From: Comamonas sp. SCN 67-35
GTDB taxonomy: Bacteria > Pseudomonadota > Gammaproteobacteria > Burkholderiales > Burkholderiaceae_C
Assembly (NCBI GenBank): GCA_001725255.1
Contig: MEFV01000007.1
Coordinates: forward strand, 186,001-250,000
Length of the DNA stretch: 64,000 bases
Direction: 5' to 3'
Shown here: positions 38,533 to 46,679 of the stretch, piece after piece
Numbering within the stretch: position 1 is the stretch's first letter
How the letters are laid out: the number at the start of each line of letters is the position of its first letter
The notes under the pieces: generated by a model
Database searches by the model: none
What the model saw: only the letters and a program-made list of their open reading frames with translations
Told to the model about the DNA's origin: nothing
Made by a program: the position numbers and the translations under genes

Positions 38533-39276
38533 ATGCACAAGCTCGTCCTGATCCGCCACGGTGAATCCACCTGGAACCTGGAAAACCGCTTCACCGGCTG
38601 GACCGACGTGCCGCTCACGGCCACGGGCATCGCCCAGGCCCGGGTCGCAGGGCAACTGCTCAAGGCCGAGGGCTATGAATTCGACCAGGCTTTCACCAGC
38701 GTGCTGCAGCGCGCCACGCACACGCTCTGGCATTGCCTGGATGCCATGGAGCGCACCTGGCTGCCCGTGGCGCACAGCTGGCGTCTGAACGAGCGCCACT
38801 ACGGCGCGCTGCAGGGGCTGAACAAGGCCGAGACGGCCCGGCAGTATGGCGACGAGCAGGTGCACCTCTGGCGGCGCAGCTACGATGTGCCGCCGCCTGC
38901 GCTCGAGGCCACCGATCCACGCTGCGAGCGTGGCGACATCCGGTATGCGGGCCTGGCACCCGAGCAGGTCCCGCTCACCGAATGCCTGAAGGACACCGTG
39001 GCGCGCGTGCTGCCCTACTGGCAGGAGGCGATCGCCCCGGCCATGCGCTCGGGCCAGCGCGTGCTGATCGCGGCTCACGGCAATTCGATCCGCGCGCTCG
39101 TCAAGTACCTGGACGGCATTTCCGATGGCGACATCGTCGGGCTGAACATTCCGAACGGCATTCCGCTCGTGTACGAACTCGATGCCGACTTGAAGCCGCT
39201 GCGCCACGACTATCTGGGCGATGCCGAGGCGGCGGCGCAGGCCGCTGCCGCCGTGGCGGCGCAGGGCAAGAGATGA
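38533..39276 (+). CDS. gpmA: 2,3-bisphosphoglycerate-dependent phosphoglycerate mutase
   Basis: 247-aa glycolytic enzyme interconverting 3- and 2-phosphoglycerate. Phospho-His motif [21 protein letters not shown], catalytic [12 protein letters not shown], and the second His in [14 protein letters not shown]. Length matches the dPGM family; a C-terminal Ala-rich tail ([15 protein letters not shown]) is extra. ATG 38533 chosen at [10 protein letters not shown]. ctpA follows after 68 bp. Confidence 0.97.
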   Translation: MHKLVLIRHGESTWNLENRFTGWTDVPLTATGIAQARVAGQLLKAEGYEFDQAFTSVLQRATHTLWHCLDAMERTWLPVAHSWRLNERHYGALQGLNKAETARQYGDEQVHLWRRSYDVPPPALEATDPRCERGDIRYAGLAPEQVPLTECLKDTVARVLPYWQEAIAPAMRSGQRVLIAAHGNSIRALVKYLDGISDGDIVGLNIPNGIPLVYELDADLKPLRHDYLGDAEAAAQAAAAVAAQGKR

Positions 39277-39344
39277 GGGAGAGGAACCGCGCCCGTCACG
39301 CGCATTCCAAGGTGTATATTGCCGCGACGCGGTAAAGGTGGTGT

Positions 39345-40781
39345 ATGGGGCAGAAACTCAAGATAGCAGGGTGGATTTCCGTGGGCGTGCTTGCGGGCGC
39401 GCTCACCACGGTTTCGTTGCAGACGGTCGCGCGCAGCGCCATGACACCGTTGCCGCTGGAAGAGTTGCAGCAACTGGCGGCGGTGTTCGGGCTCATCAAG
39501 ACCGACTACGTCGAACCCGTCGACGACAGGAAACTCATCACCAATGCCATCTCGGGCATGGTGGCGGGGCTCGATCCGCATTCGCAGTATTTCGACAAGA
39601 AGTCCTTCAAGGAATTCCGTGAAGGCACGTCCGGGCGCTTCGTCGGCGTCGGGATCGAGATCACGCAGGAAGACGGCCTGATCAAGGTGGTCTCGCCCAT
39701 CGAGGGCTCTCCGGCGGACCGGGCCGGCCTCAAGACGGGCGATCTGATCACCAAGATCGGCGACGAGGCGGTACGCGGACTGCCGCTCAATGACGCGGTC
39801 AAGCGCATTCGCGGCGAACCGGGCACCAAGGTGACGCTCACGATCTTCCGCAAGGACGAGAGCCGCACCTTTCCGGTGACGATCACGCGCGAGGAAATCA
39901 AGACCCAGTCGGTCAAGGCCAAGCTGATCGAGCCCGGCTATGCCTGGTTCCGCATCTCGCAGTTCCAGGACCGCACGCTCGACGACTTCGTGCGCAAGGC
40001 CGAGGAAATCGCCCAGCAGGACCCGAATCTGAAGGGCCTTGTGCTTGACCTGCGCAACGACCCGGGCGGCCTGCTGGATGCGGCCGTGGGCGTGTCGGCG
40101 GCCTTCCTGCCCCAGGGCGCGACCGTCGTCACCACCGACGGGCAGCTGGCCGAAAGCAAGGCAACCTTCACCGCGTCGCCCGAGTTCTACGCCCGCCGCG
40201 GGGGCGATCCGCTCAAGCGCTTGCCAGAAATCTTCCACAAGGTGCCGATGGTGGTGCTGGTCAACGAGGGCTCCGCATCCGCCAGCGAGATCGTGGCGGG
40301 CGCGCTGCAGGACAACCACCGCGCGACCATCATGGGCAACCAGACCTTCGGCAAGGGCTCGGTGCAGACGGTGCGCCCGCTCGGGCCGGACACCGGCATC
40401 AAGCTGACCACGGCGCGCTACTTCACGCCCAGCGGCAAGTCGATCCAGGCGCGCGGCATCGTGCCCGACGTGATGGTCGACGAGACGGCGGAGGGCGACG
40501 TCTTTGCCGCGCTGCGCCTGCGCGAGTCCGACCTGGCCAAGCACCTGGACAACACCCAGGGCGGTGAGGCGGTCCAGGACAAGGCGCTGGAGGCGGCCCG
40601 GGACGCGGCGCGCAAGAAGCTGGAGGAAGAAACCAGGAATGCCAAGGTCGAGCGCAAGCTGCCCGAGTTCGGCACCGACAAGGACTTTGCGCTGGCGCAG
40701 GCGCTGCACCAGCTCAAGGGCGAGCCGGTGCAGGTGAGCAAGACCCTGACCGAGCGCAAGCAGGCCAAGAAGGACGACTGA
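39345..40781 (+). CDS. ctpA: carboxy-terminal processing protease (S41, CtpA/Prc family)
   Basis: 478-aa periplasmic serine protease. N-terminal signal/anchor (IAGWISVGVLAGALTTVSL), a PDZ domain (about 90-170, GVGIEITQEDGLIKVVSPIEG), and the S41 domain with the nucleophile Ser in NEGSASASEIVAGAL and general-base Lys in TFGKGSVQT. The C-terminal 70 residues are charged and helical. It degrades or matures envelope proteins with hydrophobic C-termini. A terminator follows directly. Confidence 0.95.
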   Translation: MGQKLKIAGWISVGVLAGALTTVSLQTVARSAMTPLPLEELQQLAAVFGLIKTDYVEPVDDRKLITNAISGMVAGLDPHSQYFDKKSFKEFREGTSGRFVGVGIEITQEDGLIKVVSPIEGSPADRAGLKTGDLITKIGDEAVRGLPLNDAVKRIRGEPGTKVTLTIFRKDESRTFPVTITREEIKTQSVKAKLIEPGYAWFRISQFQDRTLDDFVRKAEEIAQQDPNLKGLVLDLRNDPGGLLDAAVGVSAAFLPQGATVVTTDGQLAESKATFTASPEFYARRGGDPLKRLPEIFHKVPMVVLVNEGSASASEIVAGALQDNHRATIMGNQTFGKGSVQTVRPLGPDTGIKLTTARYFTPSGKSIQARGIVPDVMVDETAEGDVFAALRLRESDLAKHLDNTQGGEAVQDKALEAARDAARKKLEEETRNAKVERKLPEFGTDKDFALAQALHQLKGEPVQVSKTLTERKQAKKDD

Positions 40782-40803
40782 ACCGCGCCTGCGCGTCACC
40801 CCC

Positions 40804-40829
40804 AAGGCCGGTTGCGTCCGGCCTTTTTC
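40804..40829 (+). terminator. terminator of ctpA
   Basis: AAGGCCGG (40804-40811) and CCGGCCTT (40818-40825) enclose a TTGCGT loop, followed by TTT. It ends immediately before an ATG at 40830 that is in frame with the MoeB/ThiF gene. Confidence 0.8.
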
Positions 40830-40844
40830 ATGGACACCGTGCCG

Positions 40845-41594
40845 ATGAACGACGACCAGTTGCTGCGCTACTCGCGCCACATCATGCTCGACGAGATCGG
40901 CATCGAGGGGCAGGAGCGCATCATGGCCGCCCGGGTGCTGATCGTGGGAGTCGGCGGCCTGGGCTCGCCCGCCGCGCTGTTTCTGGCCTCTGCAGGCGTA
41001 GGCGACATCACGCTCGTGGATGACGATCAGGTGGACCTGACCAACCTGCAGCGTCAGATCGCCCACACGACGGCGCGCATCGGCATGGCCAAGATCGATT
41101 CCGCTGCCGCGGCCATGCGCGCGATCAATCCCGAGGTGCGGGTGCATGGCGTGCGCGAGCGGATGTCGCAGGAGAGCCTGCTGCCGCTCGTGACCGCGGC
41201 CGACGTGGTGCTGGACTGCACCGACAACTACGCCACCCGCCACGCCATCAACGCCGCCTGCGTGAGCGCGCGCAAGCCGCTGGTGGCGGGTTCGGCGATC
41301 CGCTTCGACGGGCAGATCGCGGTGTACGACACACGCCACGCCGACTCGCCCTGCTATGCATGTTTGTTTGCGCGCGATGCCGTTTTTGAAGAGGTGGCCT
41401 GCGCCACGATGGGCGTTTTTTCACCCCTGGTGGGCATCATCGGGACGATGCAGGCGGCCGAGGCGCTCAAGCTCATCATCAGCATTGGCGAGCCTTTGCG
41501 CGGCCGGCTGCAGATGCTCGATGGGCGCACGATGCGCTGGAGCGAGATCCGCCTGGCGCGCGACCCGGACTGCGCGGTCTGCCGCCATCGCTGA
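40845..41594 (+). CDS. MoeB/ThiF family adenylyltransferase (E1-like)
   Basis: 249-aa cytoplasmic enzyme that adenylates the C-terminal Gly of a small sulfur carrier (MoaD or ThiS). N-terminal LLRYSRHIMLDEIGIEGQ, nucleotide motif VGVGGLGSPAALFLASAGVG, catalytic D-region VVLDCTDNYATRHAIN, and zinc cysteine pairs CYAC and CAVC. ATG 40845 (MNDDQLL) is preferred; ATG 40830 also works and directly abuts the ctpA terminator. No thi or moa gene is near, so MoeB versus ThiF cannot be settled. Confidence 0.88.
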   Translation: MNDDQLLRYSRHIMLDEIGIEGQERIMAARVLIVGVGGLGSPAALFLASAGVGDITLVDDDQVDLTNLQRQIAHTTARIGMAKIDSAAAAMRAINPEVRVHGVRERMSQESLLPLVTAADVVLDCTDNYATRHAINAACVSARKPLVAGSAIRFDGQIAVYDTRHADSPCYACLFARDAVFEEVACATMGVFSPLVGIIGTMQAAEALKLIISIGEPLRGRLQMLDGRTMRWSEIRLARDPDCAVCRHR

Positions 41595-41659
41595 AAACCC
41601 GCTGCCCAAAAGCACCTGCGTGGGCTAGCATCGCCCATCGCGGTTTCAGTTTTCTCCGA

Positions 41660-43540
41660 ATGTCCCAGTCTCACTTCGTGGCCACGCACGTGCGCTACAC
41701 GACGCTTGCCCTTTGCGTGCTCGCGGCGCTGGCCAGCCTGCCCTGGATGGCCGCGCGCCCCGGCGCCTGGCCCGTCACTTTCTTCGTGCTCGCCTGCGCG
41801 CTGATCCTCCTCGGGGTGCGCGACCTGCGCCAGACGCGCCACGCGGTGCTGCGCAACTACCCCATCCTCGGGCACCTGCGTTTCATCCTGGAATTCATCC
41901 GCCCGGAAATCCGCCAGTACTTCATCGAGGGCGACATCGACAAGGGCGAGCCCTTCACGCGCGCGCAGCGCACCGTGGTGTACCAGCGCTCCAAGGGCGT
42001 GCCCGACGTGCGCCCATTCGGCACCAAGCTGGACGTGGGCGCCAAGGGCTATGAGTGGATCAACCATTCGCTGCACACCACGAAGATCGATTCGCACGAC
42101 TTCCGCGTCTGGATCGGCGGGCGCCCAGGCACCCCGCGCGTCGGCGTCTCGCCCTGCACGCAGCCCTACAACGCGAGCGTCTTCAACATCTCGGCCATGA
42201 GTTTCGGCGCGCTCTCGGCCAACGCCATCCTGGCGCTGAACCTGGGCGCCAAGATGGGCGACTTCGCGCACGACACCGGTGAAGGCGGCATCAGCCGCTA
42301 CCACCGCCAGAACGGCGGCGACCTGATCTGGGAGATCGGCTCGGGCTATTTCGGCTGCCGCAACCCTGACGGGACGTTCAACGGCGAACGCTTTGCCGAG
42401 CAGGCCAGGAACCCGCAGGTGAAGATGATCGAGATCAAGCTCAGCCAGGGCGCCAAGCCGGGCCACGGCGGCATCCTGCCGGGCGCCAAGGTGACGGCGG
42501 AAATCGCCGCCGCGCGCGGCGTGCCCGAGGGCGAGGACTGTGTCTCGCCCTCGTCGCACAGCGCGTTCTCCACGCCGGTGGAGATGATGCAGTTCATCGT
42601 CCGCCTGCGCGAGCTCTCGGGCGGCAAGCCGGTGGGCTTCAAGCTGTGCATCGGCCACATCTGGGAGTGGTTCGGCATCGTCAAGGCAATGCTGGAAACC
42701 GGCATCACGCCCGACTACATCGTCGTCGACGGCGCCGAGGGCGGCACGGGCGCCGCGCCGGTCGAATTCGCCGACCACATGGGCGCGCCGGTGCAGGAGG
42801 GCCTGCACCTGGTGCACAACACCTTGATCGGCGTGGGACTGCGCGAGCGCATCAAGATCGGTGCGGCGGGCAAGGTGATCACCTCGTTCGACCTGGCCCG
42901 CATGTTCGCGCTGGGCGCGGACTGGTGCAACTCGGGGCGCGGCTTCATGATGGCGCTGGGCTGCATCCAGGCGCAGGTCTGCCACACGGGCTTCTGCCCC
43001 ACGGGCATCACCACGCAGGACCCGGTGCGCGAGAAGGCGCTGGTCATCTCGGACAAGGCGCCGCGCGTGGCCCAGTACCACGCCAACACACTGCATGCGC
43101 TCAAGGAACTGCTGCAGGCCGCGGGCCTGATGCACCCCGATCAGCTCAGCACGCACCACATCGTGCGGCGCATCGACAGCGCACGCATCCGGCTGCTCTC
43201 GGCGCTGATGCCGACCATCGAGCGACGCGCCATCCTCGATGACCTGTCGCACCAGCACAACGTCTATCGCCTGTACTGGCCGCTGGCCGACGCGCACAGC
43301 TTCGCGCCGCACGTGCCCACCGCGCAGGAGCTGCGCGACGACCCCGACATCCTGCGCCCGACGGTGGCCGGGCACCCCGCCTCGGCGGTGCAGATCGCCG
43401 AGGCGCTCACGCGCCGGCGACCACCCCACCCCACACCGGTCAGCACCGTCGTGCCCGGGCAGGCGCGCATGCCGCACGCAGCGGCCACGGCCTCGCAGGT
43501 GCTCGAGGAATCGACCGCCTCGGACAGCACAAAAACATGA
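41660..43540 (+). CDS. FMN-binding glutamate synthase family protein (membrane-anchored)
   Basis: 626 aa. Two N-terminal membrane segments (about 13-33 and 40-58) precede a domain like the FMN/FeS synthase part of glutamate synthase (GltB-like): FNISAMSFGALSANAI, KPGHGGILPGAKV, DGAEGGTGAAP, GAAGKVITSFDLARMFALGAD and the Cys-rich QAQVCHTGFCPTGITTQ that would hold an iron-sulfur cluster. It lacks the amidotransferase domain. The physiological substrate is unknown. A Pro/Thr-rich tail (about 575-626) is variable. Convergent with the OlsF-like gene. Confidence 0.85.
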   Translation: MSQSHFVATHVRYTTLALCVLAALASLPWMAARPGAWPVTFFVLACALILLGVRDLRQTRHAVLRNYPILGHLRFILEFIRPEIRQYFIEGDIDKGEPFTRAQRTVVYQRSKGVPDVRPFGTKLDVGAKGYEWINHSLHTTKIDSHDFRVWIGGRPGTPRVGVSPCTQPYNASVFNISAMSFGALSANAILALNLGAKMGDFAHDTGEGGISRYHRQNGGDLIWEIGSGYFGCRNPDGTFNGERFAEQARNPQVKMIEIKLSQGAKPGHGGILPGAKVTAEIAAARGVPEGEDCVSPSSHSAFSTPVEMMQFIVRLRELSGGKPVGFKLCIGHIWEWFGIVKAMLETGITPDYIVVDGAEGGTGAAPVEFADHMGAPVQEGLHLVHNTLIGVGLRERIKIGAAGKVITSFDLARMFALGADWCNSGRGFMMALGCIQAQVCHTGFCPTGITTQDPVREKALVISDKAPRVAQYHANTLHALKELLQAAGLMHPDQLSTHHIVRRIDSARIRLLSALMPTIERRAILDDLSHQHNVYRLYWPLADAHSFAPHVPTAQELRDDPDILRPTVAGHPASAVQIAEALTRRRPPHPTPVSTVVPGQARMPHAAATASQVLEESTASDSTKT

Positions 43541-43589
43541 GACAAATCGGCTTGCAGCGCTCTTTCAGAAAGCGCTGACAGCTATTAAT
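43541..43589 (+). repeat. dispersed intergenic repeat, copy 3
   Basis: GGCTTGCAGCGC, 9 bp, AAGCGCTGACAGCTATTAAT between two convergent genes. CAGCGCT and AGCGCTG form a perfect 7-bp dyad that may also serve as a weak terminator. Best-conserved copy together with the one at 47977. Confidence 0.6.
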
Positions 43590-43611
43590 GCGATAGTAAT
43601 CCGCGACCCGG

Positions 43612-45354
43612 TCACGCCACCGCGTCGGCCTCTTCAGGCGTGGGCACCGGCGCGCCCGCCACCCCGAGATAGCGCGCCCGCTTGTGCGCCTTGAGTTGCT
43701 CGATGTCCACCAGCACCAGGCCATCGACGCAGTGGCCGAAGTCCGGATCAACGCCGAAATCCAGGAAGCGCACGCCGCCCGGCTCGGCCACCTCGGCGTA
43801 CTGCTTGTACAGCGTGGGCACGCTGGTGCCCAGGTGCGCCAGCAGCATCTTCAGGCGCACGAAGTCGGCGGCGCTGTCGCCACTGCACGGTGCCGTGTCC
43901 AGCTCGGCCGTGCCCGGCACGTAGGGATGACGGGCTTCGGCCACGCCGGGCTCCCCGTAGTGGCCGCGGTAGTAATGCACCAGCAGGTCGCGCGCAGCTT
44001 GCGGCATGTCACGCGACAGCGAGACCGGGCCGAACAGGTAGCGGCATTCGGGATAGCAGCGCACGTAGGCGCCGATGCCGAACCACAGGTAGTCCAGCGA
44101 GCGCCGGCCCCAGTAGCGCGGCTGCACGAAGGAACGCCCCAGCTCCAGTCCCCGCTCCAGATAGGGCAGCATGGCCGGCCGAAAGCTGAAAAGACCGTGC
44201 GTGTACAGCCCCTGCACGCCCAGATCCTGCAGCACCGGCGCGGTGCGCACCATGCGGTAGGCGCCGACGATCTCCAGCTCCTGCGGCTCCCACAGGATCA
44301 GGTGGTCGTAGTACGGGTCGTAGTGGTCCACGTCGCGCCGCCGGCCGCTGCCCTCGCCCACCGCACGAAAGGCCAGCTCGCGCAGCCGCCCGACCTCGCG
44401 CAGCACGGGCGAATCCAGATTGCCGCGAAACAGGTGGATGCGCTTGCCGTCGGGCGTCTGCCCGAGCAGCGGGCACGCGGCCACGGCCTGGGCCAGCGCG
44501 CTGCGGTCTACCGGGTGAGCCACCGCCGTCTCGGTGTGCAGCAGGCCCGGCCGGTCCTGCGCCACGCGGTACAGGTGCTTGCAGAACAACTTGGCCTTGG
44601 CCGCCTCCGGCAGCGCCATGGCGCTGTGGCTGGCGTGCGGCACCGGGTGGCCGATGCGCAGCACAATGCTCTTGCGGTTCTGGCCGAACATCTCCTGCAC
44701 CAGCAGCAGCGAGGCCAGCGGCTTGTAGCACATCGAAGCGCCGTAGAACAGCGCCGAATTGCGCCCGTCGATGTGCACCGGCACGATGGGCGACTGCGTC
44801 TGCGCCGCCAGCCGCAGAAAGCCGCTGCGCCAGCGCCCGTCGCGCACGCCGCCGGGGCGCAGGCGCGACACCTCGCCCGCCGGGAAGATGATGACTGCTC
44901 CCTCACCACGCAGGTGCTCCAGGATGGCCTTGAACTGCCCCGCGCCGCTGCGCCCGCCCAGCACCGTCACCGGCAGCAGCAGACGCCTGAGCGGCTCCAC
45001 CGCCGCCAGCAGGCCGTTGGCGACGATCTTCACATCGCTGCGGATGCCGCCCACCAGGTTCAGCAGCGCCAGCCCGTCGAGCGTGCCGATCGGATGGTTG
45101 GCAACGATGACCACGCGTCCACGCGCGGGGATGCGTTCGCGCTCGTTGTCGCGCACCGCGTAGCTGAAGGCGAAGTGCTCCAGCACCTGCTCCACGAACG
45201 GGAAGCCTTCCAGATGCGGGTACTGCCGGGCAAAGGCGTGGAAGTTCTGCTCATGCAACAGGCGACGCAGCACACCGCGCACGCTTTTGCTGAGCCATGG
45301 ATGCCGCTGCAGGCGCGGCAGGTGCCGGTCAACGATCTGGTCCACGGAGATCAT
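43612..45354 (-). CDS. olsF: bifunctional ornithine lipid synthase, OlsF-like (PlsC-type acyltransferase + OlsB-type GNAT)
   Basis: 580 aa. The N-terminal half (about 70-270) is a PlsC-type O-acyltransferase with VIVANHPIGTLDGLAL (HX5D as in OlsA-like enzymes) and the IIFPAGEVSR block. The C-terminal half (about 300-560) resembles OlsB, the ornithine N-acyltransferase of the GNAT superfamily (YRMVRTAPVLQ, GRSFVQPRYWGRRSLDYLWFGIGAY). Such a fusion, OlsF, makes ornithine lipids in Serratia. The predicted product is a phosphorus-free membrane lipid made at the inner membrane. ATG 45354 has a strong GGAGGAA site. Confidence 0.75.
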   Translation of the reverse strand: MISVDQIVDRHLPRLQRHPWLSKSVRGVLRRLLHEQNFHAFARQYPHLEGFPFVEQVLEHFAFSYAVRDNERERIPARGRVVIVANHPIGTLDGLALLNLVGGIRSDVKIVANGLLAAVEPLRRLLLPVTVLGGRSGAGQFKAILEHLRGEGAVIIFPAGEVSRLRPGGVRDGRWRSGFLRLAAQTQSPIVPVHIDGRNSALFYGASMCYKPLASLLLVQEMFGQNRKSIVLRIGHPVPHASHSAMALPEAAKAKLFCKHLYRVAQDRPGLLHTETAVAHPVDRSALAQAVAACPLLGQTPDGKRIHLFRGNLDSPVLREVGRLRELAFRAVGEGSGRRRDVDHYDPYYDHLILWEPQELEIVGAYRMVRTAPVLQDLGVQGLYTHGLFSFRPAMLPYLERGLELGRSFVQPRYWGRRSLDYLWFGIGAYVRCYPECRYLFGPVSLSRDMPQAARDLLVHYYRGHYGEPGVAEARHPYVPGTAELDTAPCSGDSAADFVRLKMLLAHLGTSVPTLYKQYAEVAEPGGVRFLDFGVDPDFGHCVDGLVLVDIEQLKAHKRARYLGVAGAPVPTPEEADAVA

Positions 45355-45378
45355 GGCGCTTCCTCCCAGGGAATATCG

Positions 45379-45470
45379 GCCGGGCAGTTGCGCCCGGCGC
45401 CATGTCGATGGTCGCGCCGTATCGTGACAATTTGGAGACGAAACCGCGGCCAGGCAGGGCACGCCCTGCC
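45379..45470 (-). other. two inverted repeats in the coaD-olsF spacer
   Basis: GGCAGGG-CACG-CCCTGCC (45453-45470) and GCCGGGC-N6-GCCCGGC (45379-45398) lie in the 150 bp between coaD and olsF. Neither has a T-run on the minus strand. They may end coaD transcription or fold the olsF leader. Confidence 0.45.
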
Positions 45471-45504
45471 ACGCCCGGTGGTGCAACGGGGCCGCGGTGC
45501 CGGA

Positions 45505-45993
45505 CTATCCGCGCCCGACCTTGGCCAGCAGGCGCGGCAGCACGGCGGCGCTCACCAACCCGTCGACACGCCCGCCCAGCGTGGCGATCTCGCGCACCAG
45601 CGTGCTGCTGATGCTCTGCCAGCGTGCATCAGGGGCGAGAAACACGGTATCGACCTCGGGGCGCAAATGCCGGTTCATGCCCGCGAGCTGAAATTCGTAG
45701 TCGAAATCCGTGCCCGAACGCAGCCCGCGCACCATCACCTGCGCGCCCTGCGCCACCGCGAACTCGGTGACCAGGCCGTCGAACGCCATCACCCGCACGT
45801 TCGGCATGTCCGCCAGCGCCTCGCGTGCGAGCTGCAGCCGCTCGTCCAGCGTGAACAGCGTCTTCTTGTGGTGCGCCATCGCCACCGCCACGATCACCGT
45901 GTCGAACAGCGCGCTGGCGCGGCGCAGCATGTCCTCGTGCCCCAGGGTGATCGGGTCAAAGGTTCCGGGAAAGACGGCAATCGCAGCGGGCAT
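45505..45993 (-). CDS. coaD: phosphopantetheine adenylyltransferase
   Basis: 162-aa cytoplasmic enzyme making dephospho-CoA from 4'-phosphopantetheine and ATP. N-terminal AVFPGTFDPITLGHEDML with the TxGH motif, VRGLRSGTDFDYEFQLAGMN and ISSTLVREIA match the family over full length. ATG 45993 (MPAAIAVFPG) chosen; the frame extends 10 codons upstream. Downstream of rsmD, a common pairing. Confidence 0.97.
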   Translation of the reverse strand: MPAAIAVFPGTFDPITLGHEDMLRRASALFDTVIVAVAMAHHKKTLFTLDERLQLAREALADMPNVRVMAFDGLVTEFAVAQGAQVMVRGLRSGTDFDYEFQLAGMNRHLRPEVDTVFLAPDARWQSISSTLVREIATLGGRVDGLVSAAVLPRLLAKVGRG

Positions 45994-46088
45994 GGGGCGC
46001 TCCTTCGGTGACAGCGCCGCCATTATGGTGCGGATTCAATCCAAAACCAGTCCGGAACCTTGGCCCGCCAGCGCGAGCAGCTTCTTTT

Positions 46089-46679
46089 TCAGGAGTCCAC
46101 AGGCAGGCGCACCAGCAAGTGGGCGTGCGAGGCGCCCGCCTTCAGGTAGCGCTGGCACGTGAGCCCCAGCGGCGCCAGCTGCTCCTGGGACCAGCGCCGC
46201 GGCGCTTCCAGATAGATCCGCCCCGACGGCGCGACGGCGCGCGCCGCCGCCTGCAGGGCGGGAATGAACAGCGCCTGCGCATCGAACGGGGGATCGAGCA
46301 GCACCAGATCGAGGCCGGCACCCGCCCGCTGCGCCAGCTGCGCCACGCCGTCGCCCCGGCGCACCGTCACGCCACTGGCCTGCAGCCGCTCGGCCACGCG
46401 CGTGATCTGCTGCGCCAGCGCGCCATCGTGCTCGACGAGCAGCACCTCGGCCGCGCCGCGCGAGGCGGCCTCCAGCCCGAGCGCGCCCGTGCCGGCGAAC
46501 ACGTCCATGCAGCGCCAGCCGGTCAGATCCTGCCCCAACCAGTTGAACAGCGTCTCGCGCACGCGATCGGGCGTGGGCCGCAGACCGGGGCGATCGGGCA
46601 CGGGCAGACGCGTGCGCTTCCACTGACCGCCGACGATGCGCACCTCACCCGGGGCTCTGGCATGCGGCGTCGGCTTCAC
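46089..46679 (-). CDS. rsmD: 16S rRNA (guanine(966)-N(2))-methyltransferase RsmD
   Basis: 196-aa SAM-dependent rRNA methyltransferase. VRIVGGQWKRTRLPVP and RPTPDRVRETLFNWLG are the family N-terminus, VFAGTGALGLEAASRG binds SAM, and LLDPPF is the catalytic DPPF motif. GTG 46679 overlaps the stop of the M16 peptidase gene by 4 bp (GTGA), so it is coupled to it. coaD follows after 95 bp. Confidence 0.94.
   Translation of the reverse strand: MKPTPHARAPGEVRIVGGQWKRTRLPVPDRPGLRPTPDRVRETLFNWLGQDLTGWRCMDVFAGTGALGLEAASRGAAEVLLVEHDGALAQQITRVAERLQASGVTVRRGDGVAQLAQRAGAGLDLVLLDPPFDAQALFIPALQAAARAVAPSGRIYLEAPRRWSQEQLAPLGLTCQRYLKAGASHAHLLVRLPVDS

Noticed and set aside
41354..43477. 707-codon open frame antisense to the glutamate-synthase-like gene
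   Set aside because: No motif; the plus-strand gene has complete FMN and Cys motifs.
43684..46011. 775-codon open frame on the plus strand opposite olsF and coaD
   Set aside because: Composition is Arg/Gln/His-rich without domains, and the minus strand holds clear genes.
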